This document shows positions 43,060-50,861 of a stretch of 52,001 bases of DNA, in pieces. The translations under genes were made by a program, and so were the position numbers. The notes under the pieces are model-generated. The model saw only the letters and a list, made by a program, of their open reading frames with translations, made no database searches and was not told the DNA's origin. This DNA comes from a virus, in IMG/VR virus record IMGVR_UViG_3300047382_000707, positions 1-52,001 of that record. One strand, 5' to 3'. Each line of letters begins with the position of its first letter. The stretch's first letter is position 1.

Positions 43060-43494
43060 TTATTCCTGTACTACCAATGTTATTTCTTGTAAATCAATTT
43101 CATTACCAACTGTAAATTTTAAATCCAAGTTTACTTGGTTTTTATCTCTTAACTCATTGGTCATTTCTACATTAATTTCTTCTATATTAATATAAGGTAA
43201 CCAAAACTCTACAGCAGTGATAATCGTTTGTTGTATTTTATCTTCAAACTTTTCATCATCCATTTGTTCAAATAGTAATGACCTTAATCCAGAACCGAAG
43301 TTTGGTTGCATTACTCTTTCACCCTTTGCTGTAAGTAATAAATTTTTTAAATTACTTTTTGCTTGTTCGATTGATGTAAATGCTTGTGCAAAAAATCCTC
43401 TACCATCATTTTGTATTGGTAGTGTGATTCCATATGCATAAGAATCAAATTCTTTAGAATCCTTAAGTGTTTTTCTGCCAAGTATATACGCCAT
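43060..43494 (-). CDS. gp25: Baseplate wedge protein, T4 gp25-like
   Basis: The 144-residue protein (T4 gp25 is 132) has the gpW/gp25 family pattern: SIEQAKSNLKNLLLTAKGERVMQPNFGSGLRSLLFE, with the conserved GER and PxFG(S/C)GL elements, then a helix and a strand pair (INVEMTNEL, LDLKFTVGN). It initiates sheath polymerisation and joins the wedge to gp6. It sits just before the gp6-like gene in transcription order, as in most contractile tails. Confidence 0.94.
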   Translation of the reverse strand: MAYILGRKTLKDSKEFDSYAYGITLPIQNDGRGFFAQAFTSIEQAKSNLKNLLLTAKGERVMQPNFGSGLRSLLFEQMDDEKFEDKIQQTIITAVEFWLPYINIEEINVEMTNELRDKNQVNLDLKFTVGNEIDLQEITLVVQE

Positions 43495-43515
43495 TAATTA
43501 CTCTCCCAAGTAAAT

Positions 43516-44106
43516 TTATTTTTTAAACTTTTTTACAAGTTCTGAATTATCTCTATTTAATATTCTATCTAAACCAGGTAAACCAGTTTGAACACCCAAT
43601 CCTTGTTTATTAGGACCTCTTCTTACATCTCCATAACCCATTTTTTGTACCATTTGAGCTCTCATCATATCAGTACCACCTTGTGCACCTTGAGAATTAA
43701 ATGTTACAGTTTTATCCATACTTTCGTTTACAGATTGTTGAGGTAAATTATCTAATACAGATTTAGTACCAGCTCCACCTTGTCTCTGTTCCTTTGAGAA
43801 TGGTTTTGTATTATTTAAAACTTCATTTAAAACAGAGTTTTTAGTGAATTGTTTTTTTGGTGTTTGTCTTTGTTCCTGTAATGCAAGTTCTGCTTGTTCA
43901 AATGGGTCTACTTCATTTGTTAATTGTGGAACTTGCGTAGAGGGAACGCTGACTACACCTCCCTTCACCTCTGCTAATCGTTTCTTAACTTCTTCTTCCA
44001 ATATCGTTGGAAAAGTTTTAGATAAAAAGCGTTCTTGTTGTTTAGCGGTTTCCACTTCAACAAGAGTTTTAATTACTTTAATTAATTGTTTATTATTCAT
44101 TTTCAA
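43516..44106 (-). CDS. Unknown virion-region protein, Gln-rich
   Basis: The 196-residue protein starts with a helical segment (LIKVIKTLVEVETAKQQERFL) and EEEVKKRLAEVKGG. A long low-complexity region rich in Gln, Asn and Thr follows (EQAELALQEQRQTPKKQF, GGAGTKSVLDN), with a short C-terminal motif PGLDRILNRDN. No enzyme motif or membrane segment is visible. It is the first gene after a late-promoter candidate and precedes gp25 and gp6, so it could be a tail or baseplate assembly factor. Confidence 0.68.
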   Translation of the reverse strand: MKMNNKQLIKVIKTLVEVETAKQQERFLSKTFPTILEEEVKKRLAEVKGGVVSVPSTQVPQLTNEVDPFEQAELALQEQRQTPKKQFTKNSVLNEVLNNTKPFSKEQRQGGAGTKSVLDNLPQQSVNESMDKTVTFNSQGAQGGTDMMRAQMVQKMGYGDVRRGPNKQGLGVQTGLPGLDRILNRDNSELVKKFKK

Positions 44107-44120
44107 TTGTGTTTATCTTA

Positions 44121-44130
44121 ATATAAATAT
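44121..44130 (-). promoter_or_regulatory. Late-promoter candidate, gp25/gp6 operon
   Basis: ATATTTATAT on the sense strand, 14 bases before the start of the Gln-rich protein gene that leads into gp25 and gp6. Confidence 0.58.
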
Positions 44131-44143
44131 ATCTTCTTTCATT

Positions 44144-44704
44144 TTATGGTACTGTGTAACCAGGAGATATCAAAACTCCAGGTGCTACTGGTGGTGGAGC
44201 TCCTGGATATATAGATATTGTATTATACATATGTGTTGTTGTTGGTAGGTGAGATTGCATTGAACCTGCCAATCTATTCAAGAAATTCATACTATCATCT
44301 ATTGGATTTAATGGGCCCATTGGTGTCCATGAACCAGGACTCAAACAAACGGCGGCGGTTGTAGTTATGTTTGATACTGCACCAGTAGCAGGTATTACTG
44401 GTGGAATTCCAACAATTAAAGTTGCACCTGTCCAATAAACAATCACGGCTTTACCAATATCATCACCAAAGGTATGTAATCCTCCTGTTTTGGAAATAGC
44501 AATTGTACACGCTGTGTTAACCATAGCTTCCATACCTGCAGTGTTTCCAGCCGCTATAGGAATAGAATTCACTGTTTGGAATCCCCTCTTAATACACATA
44601 TCATACTCTTGAGTAATCTTTTTTGCAAAATCAGCATATGCACCAATACCATCTTGATTGGTCATGTAATTATTCATTTGTTGTTTAAATGTAGTAAAAG
44701 ACAT
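44144..44704 (-). CDS. Structural protein of unknown role
   Basis: The 186-residue protein has a helical N-terminus (FKQQMNNYMTNQDGIGAYA). The middle contains a small-residue-rich, hydrophobic stretch (VIVYWTGATLIVGIPPVIPA). The C-terminal tail is Pro-rich (PGAPPPVAPGVLISPGY). Similar small proteins occur next to baseplate hub genes in T4-like phages. Here it lies five bases downstream of the gp5-like hub gene. No signal peptide is apparent, and the hydrophobic stretch is interrupted by Gly/Pro, so it is probably not a membrane segment. Confidence 0.7.
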   Translation of the reverse strand: MSFTTFKQQMNNYMTNQDGIGAYADFAKKITQEYDMCIKRGFQTVNSIPIAAGNTAGMEAMVNTACTIAISKTGGLHTFGDDIGKAVIVYWTGATLIVGIPPVIPATGAVSNITTTAAVCLSPGSWTPMGPLNPIDDSMNFLNRLAGSMQSHLPTTTHMYNTISIYPGAPPPVAPGVLISPGYTVP

Positions 44705-44708
44705 CTTC

Positions 44709-45947
44709 TTACTCCGTATAATTTAAAGTAGATAAGAAAGTGTTTAGTCTTGATTTAATATCATTAAAGGTTGGTGCATTTGTTGGACCAGGTGATGTAG
44801 GGCCACATGGTGTTTGAAATATTTGTACATTTATAGCATCAATCAATTCTTCAAGTAATCCAAGAAGTGTTTCACCTCTTACTAAAGGTTCATCTTCAAC
44901 ACCATCAACATTTAAAAATATTTTCCCACTTCCACCCAAGAAAAACATATCATTATCATTTGTTGTAGTTCTGTACTCTCCATTTAAATCAATAAAGGCT
45001 CCATCGTTACCATTATCAATTGTAAGTTTACTATCACATAATATTGAAACATCTCCCTTAGAAAAGAAAATCATTTCAGAATCTTTTGATGATAATATAA
45101 TTCTACCACTATTAACAAGAACTTGGTCTGTTCCTTTTAATTCATCTGGTGGTGTGTGATATACAGGCTCAGTTTCAAAAGGAACATCTTCTGTACCAGG
45201 ACTAAATCCTAATAAATAATCTCCACTTGTAATTGCAATTGTTGAACCATCTTCTATTACATTTTCTTCGGTTATTTCATATTCTTTTAAATCTTCAATA
45301 GATTTATCGTTTTGTCTATTACGAATAAGAATAGTTGGTGCTAAAACATTTTCTTCATTATTGTATCCACTAAATCTAATTGATTGACCAAATCTCGATT
45401 GTAATAATTTATCACCTTCGTAGTATTTTAAAGGATTTATCTGTGTTGGTTCAAAGTATTCACCAAGTTTATTATTTCTATCACCATCTCCTCCTGAGTT
45501 TGGAGTTCCTGTTGATGATGTTTCTCCGTAATCACCAGAAGCTCCATCCGAACTTTCTACTGGTAATCCTTTTAGTTGAGCATCTTCTACAGCGTTTCCT
45601 TTGTTTATATCAATGTTGTGAATTCTTTTATAATGTAAGTTTCCACCAACCTTAACCATTTCAACAACTTCACCAAGAAGAGGCAATCCTTCATCAATAT
45701 TATATGGGGGATAATCTCCTAAATCATCTAAATCATATGATGTATCCGCTCTTAAAACTATTTTTGCAAATCCGAGTTTAGAATCTTTATCAGATACATC
45801 AGAACTAATATCACTTGGAATTGCTATAGTTTCGAATTCACTATCATCAACATGAACAAATACAACAGTACCTGTTACATTATCTTGTCCTGTGGATTGG
45901 TAGTTATTAAAAAACGATGCGTTAGATGTAGATATTCTTCTTGCCAT
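44709..45947 (-). CDS. Baseplate hub/spike protein, T4 gp5-like without lysozyme domain
   Basis: The 412-residue protein has an N-terminal OB-fold-like beta domain (NVTGTVVFVHVDD, LLGEVVEMVKVGGN) and the segment GDKLLQSRFGQSIRFSGYN, characteristic of gp5-like hub proteins. Beta-helix-like strands follow (VNSGRIILSSKDSEMIFFSKGDVSILC). The lysozyme domain of T4 gp5 is missing, as in many marine relatives; a separate lysozyme-like enzyme is encoded at 49687-50289. It would form the central spike under the tail tube. Confidence 0.82.
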   Translation of the reverse strand: MARRISTSNASFFNNYQSTGQDNVTGTVVFVHVDDSEFETIAIPSDISSDVSDKDSKLGFAKIVLRADTSYDLDDLGDYPPYNIDEGLPLLGEVVEMVKVGGNLHYKRIHNIDINKGNAVEDAQLKGLPVESSDGASGDYGETSSTGTPNSGGDGDRNNKLGEYFEPTQINPLKYYEGDKLLQSRFGQSIRFSGYNNEENVLAPTILIRNRQNDKSIEDLKEYEITEENVIEDGSTIAITSGDYLLGFSPGTEDVPFETEPVYHTPPDELKGTDQVLVNSGRIILSSKDSEMIFFSKGDVSILCDSKLTIDNGNDGAFIDLNGEYRTTTNDNDMFFLGGSGKIFLNVDGVEDEPLVRGETLLGLLEELIDAINVQIFQTPCGPTSPGPTNAPTFNDIKSRLNTFLSTLNYTE

Positions 45948-46357
45948 TACTCGTTAACTTTTTGTTTAAGTTCTTCTATTTCATTTGTAAGTTCATCAAC
46001 CTTTGTATCATGTTCATCTGCAACTTCAGCAATTGTTTCATCTAATTGTTTTAGAAGTTGTTCCTTTTCATCATCACTAAGGAATCCACTATCTCCTTCT
46101 GCTTTATGTTGTGCACCAATTATCCTTTGAGCAATTGCACTCATCTTAATTAATGATTCATCGTTTCGTATTGATGAATCAATTAAATCTTTTAATATTG
46201 GACCAATTACTGCCATATCTCCAGCATGTCTAATTATTTTTCTCATCTCCGCAATTAGTTCTGAGATTCTCTTTTTCTTGTTCTGTTGATTATCGTAGAT
46301 ATCTTTGAACAACCCACTTAAGTTTTTGCCAGGAAATAATTCAAAATCTGTACTCAT
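45947..46357 (-). CDS. Coiled-coil protein next to the baseplate hub gene, unknown
   Basis: The 136-residue protein is almost entirely helical and highly charged. It starts ELFPGKNLSGLFKDIYDNQQNKKKRISELI and ends with a coiled coil (QLLKQLDETIAEVADEHDTKVDELTNEIEELKQKV). It has no enzyme motif. Its stop overlaps the gp5-like start by one base, and it is the first gene after a late-promoter candidate. Chaperone, tape-measure-related or assembly roles are possible; none is supported by a motif. Confidence 0.72.
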   Translation of the reverse strand: MSTDFELFPGKNLSGLFKDIYDNQQNKKKRISELIAEMRKIIRHAGDMAVIGPILKDLIDSSIRNDESLIKMSAIAQRIIGAQHKAEGDSGFLSDDEKEQLLKQLDETIAEVADEHDTKVDELTNEIEELKQKVNE

Positions 46358-46378
46358 GATTATACCATATTATGTTGT

Positions 46379-46388
46379 ATATAAATAT
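46379..46388 (-). promoter_or_regulatory. Late-promoter candidate, hub operon
   Basis: ATATTTATAT on the sense strand, 21 bases before the start at 46357 and directly after the terminator at 46396-46423. Confidence 0.62.
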
Positions 46389-46395
46389 GGTAAAA

Positions 46396-46423
46396 TAAAA
46401 AACCCCCACCTTAAGTGAGGGTT
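46396..46423 (-). terminator. Rho-independent terminator after the holin-like gene
   Basis: The minus strand carries AACCCTCAC and GTGGGGGTT, pairing as a nine-base stem with one G-U pair and a five-base loop, followed by a T run. Confidence 0.87.
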
Positions 46424-46459
46424 TGATTTTTAACGCGTTATGGAATTAAAAAATATTTA

Positions 46460-46690
46460 CTACTTCTTAATTATATGATACAGTACAAAAGCACCTACAA
46501 GTCCTAACAGACCTTCAGCACTCAAACTTCCTAAAATACCCATAAGATTATCAACTACTGATACTTCTGGCCAAAATGGGATGTTTGCTCCTTTGAATAA
46601 TACTTCAAGTACAACTCCTAAAGCAACTATACTAATACCAATTTTTGTTAGTTCATCAGCCCAAGAGCCAATTTTTTTCAAAAATTCCAT
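46460..46690 (-). CDS. Small two-helix membrane protein, candidate holin
   Basis: The 76-residue protein has an amphipathic N-terminus (MEFLKKIGSWADEL), a first hydrophobic helix at about 16-33, a loop with two Pro residues and a second hydrophobic segment at about 49-72, ending in HIIKK. This two-helix layout and size fit phage holins. It is a single-gene unit with a strong Shine-Dalgarno (AAAGGAG) and a terminator directly after it. A lysozyme-like gene lies about 3.6 kb upstream. Lysis function is inferred from topology only. Confidence 0.65.
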   Translation of the reverse strand: MEFLKKIGSWADELTKIGISIVALGVVLEVLFKGANIPFWPEVSVVDNLMGILGSLSAEGLLGLVGAFVLYHIIKK

Positions 46691-46846
46691 ATGTTTCTCC
46701 TTTTGTTTTAATTAATGTTAATAACTTTTCCATCTTGCAAAACATTGGGATATCCACAAATAACTATGGTATATATGATAAAAAAATTTTGAATATATAT
46801 TCAACCCTAAATTAAAGAGATGTATTTGGTGTTTATATATGTATGT
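46691..46846 (-). promoter_or_regulatory. Long leader of the holin-like gene
   Basis: This region contains no gene. The sense strand has TTGAATATATATTCAA at 46789-46804 and the AAAGGAG ribosome site just before the ATG. No exact copy of the ATATTTATAT late word is present, so control of this gene may differ from the other late genes. Confidence 0.5.
46789..46804. promoter_or_regulatory. Perfect 16-base palindrome, second copy of the RHH-site candidate
   Basis: TTGAATATATATTCAA is a perfect inverted repeat. Its inner 14 bases are identical to 18634-18647. It is intergenic and about 100 bases upstream of the holin-like start. Confidence 0.55.
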
Positions 46847-46878
46847 ACAAAAAAACCCAACCGAAATTCGTTGGGTTT
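46847..46878 (-). terminator. Rho-independent terminator after the carbamoyltransferase gene
   Basis: On the minus strand AAACCCAAC and GTTGGGTTT form a nine-base-pair stem with an eight-base loop, followed by seven T residues. It ends the operon that starts at the lysozyme-like gene. Confidence 0.9.
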
Positions 46879-46936
46879 GTATCCTAGCCACTTTATTATA
46901 CGACCAGGGTTCTTATTGATAAATATAGTTAATTTA

Positions 46937-48640
46937 TCATAAAATAGTTTTTTTCAAGATGTAATTACCAAGAACTAAAATATCCATTTCACAATTTAGA
47001 AATGTTTTGATTGCATCCTCTGGTGTTAAAACCATTGTTTGGTCTTTTAAGTTGAATGAAGTATTAATAACAATTGGATATTCATTATCCTTTTCAAGTT
47101 GTTCTAATAAGGAGTATATTCTTGGTTGAGATTTAGAATCTAAACTCTGTATTCTTGCTGATTTATCAATGTGAGTTATAGCTGGAAGTTTATTTACAAA
47201 TTCATCTTTAACCTTAACCACTTGATTCATATAAGGAACAACTCTTTGATATTTAAAATATTTTACTTGTGATTCTTTTTTAACTATTGGAGCAAATGGT
47301 CTAAACCCCTCTCTCTTCTTAATCATTTTATTTAGTCGAGATTTCATTTGAGGGTCTCTTGGGTTTGCTAATATAGAACGATTACCTAATGCTCTTGCAC
47401 CAAATTCCATTCTACCCTCAAACCAACCAATAATATTTCCATCAGTAATTTCTTTTGAAATATTTTTTATCAAGTTGATATCAGAAACATATTCACCATA
47501 AACATATTTAGTATATCTATCTATTACATTTTTAATTTCAGTTTTAGAATACTCTGGCCCAAGATATGGATTAGTATTTATTTTTCTCAACGATACATTG
47601 TTTGTATAATAGTGATGAAGAGCACATCCAATAGAAGAACCAGCATCAGATGGAGCAGGTGGAATCCATAAATTATTATATGAGGTTTGTTTTAATATCT
47701 TTCCATTAGCCGTACCATTATAAGCACACCCACCACTTAAACATAAGTTTCGTGATGGTGAAAGTTCGTAGGCATGATTTACTAAATTAAAAAAGTATTT
47801 TTCGTAAATAGATTGTACAGATGCCGCTAAATCTTTATGTTGTTGTGTTAGTGGTTCTTCGGGTAATCTATTTTCTATTCCAAGTTCCATTCCAAGTTTT
47901 TCATTAAACATATGTGTATCTGAATACTCGTATGTAAAAAACTTCATGTTTAATTTAAAACCACCATCATAAGTATCTTCAATAATAGAAGAAAATCTAT
48001 CTATGTATTTAGAAGAATCTCCATATGGAGCCAATCCCATCATTTTATATTCACCTTCGTTTGGTTTGAATCCAAGAAAAGCAGTCATCGCTGAGTAAAA
48101 CATTCCAAGTGAATGTGGGAATTTAATAGATTTTAATTTTTTTAAGGTGTTTCTATTTCCTTCATATATCGTAGTTGTTTCCCACTCACCAACACCATCA
48201 ACAGAAACAATAATAGCATTATTATATGGTGAAGTATAATAGGAATATGCGGCATGAGATAAGTGATGTTCGTAAAAAGAAACAGTTGTTTTGTTACCAA
48301 CATAAGAATTAATATCTAACATTAAATCTTGATAAGATATTGTATTTCTTTTAACAATATTTCTTCTGTTAAAATAATTTAGTATTCCACCTTTTTTTGT
48401 AGAGGTTTCAATCCTATCTAATTTTTCAATAGGAGATTCGTAGAAACAAATTGCTTCTAAATCATTTTTGGTAACATTAAATTCTTTTAATAACCACTTA
48501 ATTGTATTATGTGGAAAGGATGAATCGTGTTTTATGCCTGTAAATCTTTCTTCTTCACATCCTCCTAAAACAATTCCATCTTTAATTAAAGAGGCGGCCG
48601 AATCGTGATAACCACAACTAATTCCTAATATATAACCCAT
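46937..48640 (-). CDS. NodU/TobZ-type carbamoyltransferase
   Basis: The 567-residue protein matches the full carbamoyltransferase family length. The N-terminal Kae1-like domain has GISCGYHDSAASL (6-18), EEERF (29-33), HHLSHAAYS (about 124-132), VSVDGVGEWETT and SGGCAYNG (about 300). The C-terminal YrdC-like domain carries GRMEFGARALGNRSILANPR, REGFRPFAPIV and INTSFNLKDQ. It makes carbamoyl-adenylate from carbamoyl phosphate and ATP and transfers the carbamoyl group to a hydroxyl, often of a sugar. It follows the late sigma gene by 12 bases and ends at a terminator. A sugar in the phage-made glycan is the obvious acceptor; a modified DNA base is an alternative. Confidence 0.94.
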   Translation of the reverse strand: MGYILGISCGYHDSAASLIKDGIVLGGCEEERFTGIKHDSSFPHNTIKWLLKEFNVTKNDLEAICFYESPIEKLDRIETSTKKGGILNYFNRRNIVKRNTISYQDLMLDINSYVGNKTTVSFYEHHLSHAAYSYYTSPYNNAIIVSVDGVGEWETTTIYEGNRNTLKKLKSIKFPHSLGMFYSAMTAFLGFKPNEGEYKMMGLAPYGDSSKYIDRFSSIIEDTYDGGFKLNMKFFTYEYSDTHMFNEKLGMELGIENRLPEEPLTQQHKDLAASVQSIYEKYFFNLVNHAYELSPSRNLCLSGGCAYNGTANGKILKQTSYNNLWIPPAPSDAGSSIGCALHHYYTNNVSLRKINTNPYLGPEYSKTEIKNVIDRYTKYVYGEYVSDINLIKNISKEITDGNIIGWFEGRMEFGARALGNRSILANPRDPQMKSRLNKMIKKREGFRPFAPIVKKESQVKYFKYQRVVPYMNQVVKVKDEFVNKLPAITHIDKSARIQSLDSKSQPRIYSLLEQLEKDNEYPIVINTSFNLKDQTMVLTPEDAIKTFLNCEMDILVLGNYILKKTIL

Positions 48641-48652
48641 TGATTTTATTTT

Positions 48653-49402
48653 CTATAAATAATCAGTATCTATATAATCATCTTTACTCCAAAATGATTT
48701 AGTTTTTTCACTTCTAAAATCACCATATTCAAGATAGTCATTTAACATTTTTTTCTGGTGTGTTTTCATTACATTTACAACTTTAGTAATGTAGTGAGTT
48801 TTACAATCGGTCATTTCTCTAATGAGAAGATATAAATGTTTTTTGTTAAAGTTTTCTATATGTTCACTTCTTCTAAATAATTCCAATACCGCATCTGCTA
48901 TTTGTAAATCTCTTTTCTTAGTGAATACTGAGTTTAGATTTTCATCCCAATATTCTAACATAAGTTGTTTAAAATCTTTGAACTCATTATTCTCTTCTAC
49001 TTCTGTAAAATCATTTTCAGGATTCCATGTTTCTGGCATTTCTGAAAGAAGTGCGTTTTGTTTCCATCTTTTGTAGTTACCATTATTCTTTAAAATCAAA
49101 TGGTTCTTTGCAATAATAGTGAAGTAAGAAAATGCTCTACCCTTACCCTCTTTAAACATATGCATTTTTTCTACCATTGTAGAAACTACTTCTGTTTGGA
49201 TATCTTTTTTTGGTACATCGAAATATGAAAACTTGAAAGTATTAATAACATTTTCCGCAAGTTTTTCGAATGGATACTTAATTCGTTCTTCATAAATTAC
49301 AGACCGTATTTTTGGGTCATCACAATTATTATATTCAACTATTGCTTCTTGTGCAGGTGTACCAAAATATATTTTGGATTTTTTTCTTCTTTTCTTTGGC
49401 AT
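48653..49402 (-). CDS. gp55: Late-transcription sigma factor, T4 gp55-like
   Basis: The 249-residue protein has the sigma region 2-like helical core seen in T4-type late sigma factors. AENVINTFKFSYFDVPKKDIQTEVVSTMVEKMHMF is followed by the promoter-melting-type KGRAFSYFTIIAKNHLI, then a C-terminal helix pair (HLYLLIREMTDCKTHYITKVVNVM). The N-terminus is very basic (PKKRRKKSKIYFG). T4 gp55 is shorter (185 residues). It should direct RNA polymerase to the late promoters, here probably the ATATTTATAT sites. It is in an operon with the lysozyme-like and carbamoyltransferase genes under a host-type promoter, which fits expression before late genes. Confidence 0.85.
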   Translation of the reverse strand: MPKKRRKKSKIYFGTPAQEAIVEYNNCDDPKIRSVIYEERIKYPFEKLAENVINTFKFSYFDVPKKDIQTEVVSTMVEKMHMFKEGKGRAFSYFTIIAKNHLILKNNGNYKRWKQNALLSEMPETWNPENDFTEVEENNEFKDFKQLMLEYWDENLNSVFTKKRDLQIADAVLELFRRSEHIENFNKKHLYLLIREMTDCKTHYITKVVNVMKTHQKKMLNDYLEYGDFRSEKTKSFWSKDDYIDTDYL

Positions 49403-49403
49403 A

Positions 49404-49679
49404 TTATAATTCGTTATTTAAATCTTCTACTATTTTTTTTAATTCGTTAAAGGTAACCCCAACCTCATCATCTTTTTCAAAGGCTTCTCTATTGTCTAAT
49501 TTTCGCATTTTATCTAAAGAAATACTAACCCTATCTCTAATTGAATATATTGTTTCAACAACTCTATCTTCGAGTTGTTCATTTTGGCGTATAAGGTTTC
49601 GTACACCTACCAATAATATTAAGTTTAATAATACTGAAAAACCTATAACGATATTATAGGTTGTAAATAATTCTAACAT
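49404..49679 (-). CDS. Small N-terminally anchored membrane protein
   Basis: The 91-residue protein has an N-terminal hydrophobic helix (about 8-25, YNIVIGFSVLLNLILLVGV) followed by a charged helical, probably coiled-coil part (RQNEQLEDRVVETIYSIRDRV) and an acidic end. The topology could resemble a spanin-like or anchored adaptor protein. Neighbours are the secreted lysozyme-like gene (7 bases upstream) and the late sigma gene (1 base downstream). Function is not recognised. Confidence 0.68.
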   Translation of the reverse strand: MLELFTTYNIVIGFSVLLNLILLVGVRNLIRQNEQLEDRVVETIYSIRDRVSISLDKMRKLDNREAFEKDDEVGVTFNELKKIVEDLNNEL

Positions 49680-49686
49680 AACTTTT

Positions 49687-50289
49687 TTAATTTAATTTTA
49701 TATCATATCCACTAAACTTATTCATATAAGATGTAATCTTTGTTCCATTACCATCTCTAAACACCTTACCATTTCTAAAGTATCTTTTTACAGAACCCTG
49801 TCCTCCGAGGTGAGCCGCGGCTAATATACCACTTTCAGAAATATACATACCATCGATTGTTTCTCCATCGAATAAATCAATATACTTTTGTAGTTTTTCT
49901 TTGTTGTGATTTAATAAAGCCATCATTGCTGAATCTTGTAGTTGTGGATTACTAAGGAATTCATTTTTAGAAACTTCAAATCCTAAACCTTTTAATGTTG
50001 ATTTACCGAATTGATATCTACCCATGTATCCCCATTTATTTGTGATACCATATCTGTTACCACTTTCTCTAAATCCTATATCAGTTAAGAACCTTTGTAG
50101 TTCATCTTCGTGATATTGCTGGATTCTTTGTTCTTCGAGTTTTTTTAATTCTAACTCTTGAATCTTTCTTTGTTCTTCTAATTCTTGTAATGTTATTTCT
50201 GAAGCTTTAAACTCAGATTTCATTGCCGAATCAATCATTCCAAATGATAGTAGTGAAACTATCAAAGTAAATATAATTTGTTTTTTCAT
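49687..50289 (-). CDS. Secreted lysozyme/transglycosylase-like endolysin candidate
   Basis: The 200-residue protein starts with a signal peptide or signal anchor (MKKQIIFTLIVSLLSFGMIDSA), then a coiled-coil spacer of Glu/Gln/Leu residues (about 30-62). A lysozyme-fold domain follows: FRESGNRYGITN (Glu75 as likely catalytic acid), GYMGRYQFG and ILAAAHLGGQGSV, the pattern of phage lytic transglycosylases. A frame opens at 50313, but the ATG at 50289 is preceded at five bases by GAGGAG and starts exactly at the signal peptide, so it is chosen. It is the first gene of an operon with a host-type promoter 20-50 bases upstream. Confidence 0.87.
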   Translation of the reverse strand: MKKQIIFTLIVSLLSFGMIDSAMKSEFKASEITLQELEEQRKIQELELKKLEEQRIQQYHEDELQRFLTDIGFRESGNRYGITNKWGYMGRYQFGKSTLKGLGFEVSKNEFLSNPQLQDSAMMALLNHNKEKLQKYIDLFDGETIDGMYISESGILAAAHLGGQGSVKRYFRNGKVFRDGNGTKITSYMNKFSGYDIKLN

Positions 50290-50319
50290 AAAGTCTCCTC
50301 TTTGATTAAACATACTTCA

Positions 50320-50351
50320 CTAATATACGAAAAAAATTCCATATATCCAAA
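50320..50351 (-). promoter_or_regulatory. Bacteroidota-type promoter before the lysozyme/sigma operon
   Basis: The sense strand has TTTG (50351-50348), a 20-base spacer and TATATTAG (50327-50320), one base from TAnnTTTG. It shares TTCGTATATT with the primase promoter. Confidence 0.65.
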
Positions 50352-50371
50352 TAAAAACGGAAAAATTTTAA

Positions 50372-50623
50372 TTATGCTTCTCCATGTGGGCCGAAGTACA
50401 TCCCACTAATAACTACATCTTCACCTAATTCTGAAGATTCTTCTTGTAGTGAATCGAGAATATTATCCATATCATCGATATTTTTTTGTATCTTAGATTC
50501 TAACTCTTTTTCTGTAATCATACCATTCTCTAATATAACATCAATAAGTGTTTGCATGATAATATTCTGAGTTAATAATCTATCATTTAATTTTTTTATT
50601 GCCACCTTTGATATTGAGTTCAT
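50372..50623 (-). CDS. Small acidic helical protein, unknown
   Basis: The 83-residue protein is mostly helical (NDRLLTQNIIMQTLIDVILENG) with an acidic middle (DDMDNILDSLQEESSELGEDV) and a short C-terminal tail (YFGPHGEA). It has no Cys, no membrane segment and no recognised motif. It overlaps the upstream gene by 41 bases. An internal GTG near residue 7 would shorten the overlap. Confidence 0.6.
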   Translation of the reverse strand: MNSISKVAIKKLNDRLLTQNIIMQTLIDVILENGMITEKELESKIQKNIDDMDNILDSLQEESSELGEDVVISGMYFGPHGEA

Positions 50624-50849
50624 CTAATAATTCCTTTATTGTGTTTGGGTCATCCTGTCCAAAAACTAAATCTCCAAATGCTTTTGTTATTGATTTGTTA
50701 CCATAACCAATGGCGGATGCCATTCTTACACAGACGATTTTGTATTCGTTAATGTCCATATCATCTGGTACATCAAGCTCTACTTTATTAGCTTCTCTAT
50801 TGTTCTCAATAAAATCCTTGTCTGTATATGTAAATATAAGTTTTCCCAT
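50583..50849 (-). CDS. Small protein of unknown function
   Basis: The 88-residue protein starts with a strand (KLIFTYTDKDFIE). A segment DDMDINEYKIVCVRMASAIGYG and a helical end (PNTIKELLDELNIKGGNKK) follow. No domain is recognised. It lies 12 bases downstream of the peptide deformylase gene and is probably co-transcribed with it. Its 3' end is shared with the next small gene. Confidence 0.65.
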   Translation of the reverse strand: MGKLIFTYTDKDFIENNREANKVELDVPDDMDINEYKIVCVRMASAIGYGNKSITKAFGDLVFGQDDPNTIKELLDELNIKGGNKKIK

Positions 50850-50861
50850 GTTTTCGTTTAA

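Noticed and set aside
10356-46388. Plus-strand T4-type late promoters (TATAAATA)
   Set aside because: The word reads TATAAATA on the plus strand, but no plus-strand late genes follow these sites while minus-strand genes start beside every one; treated as minus-strand signals.
50289-50313. Start of the lysozyme-like gene at 50313
   Set aside because: A perfect GAGGAG five bases before the ATG at 50289, exactly at the signal peptide, is far better.
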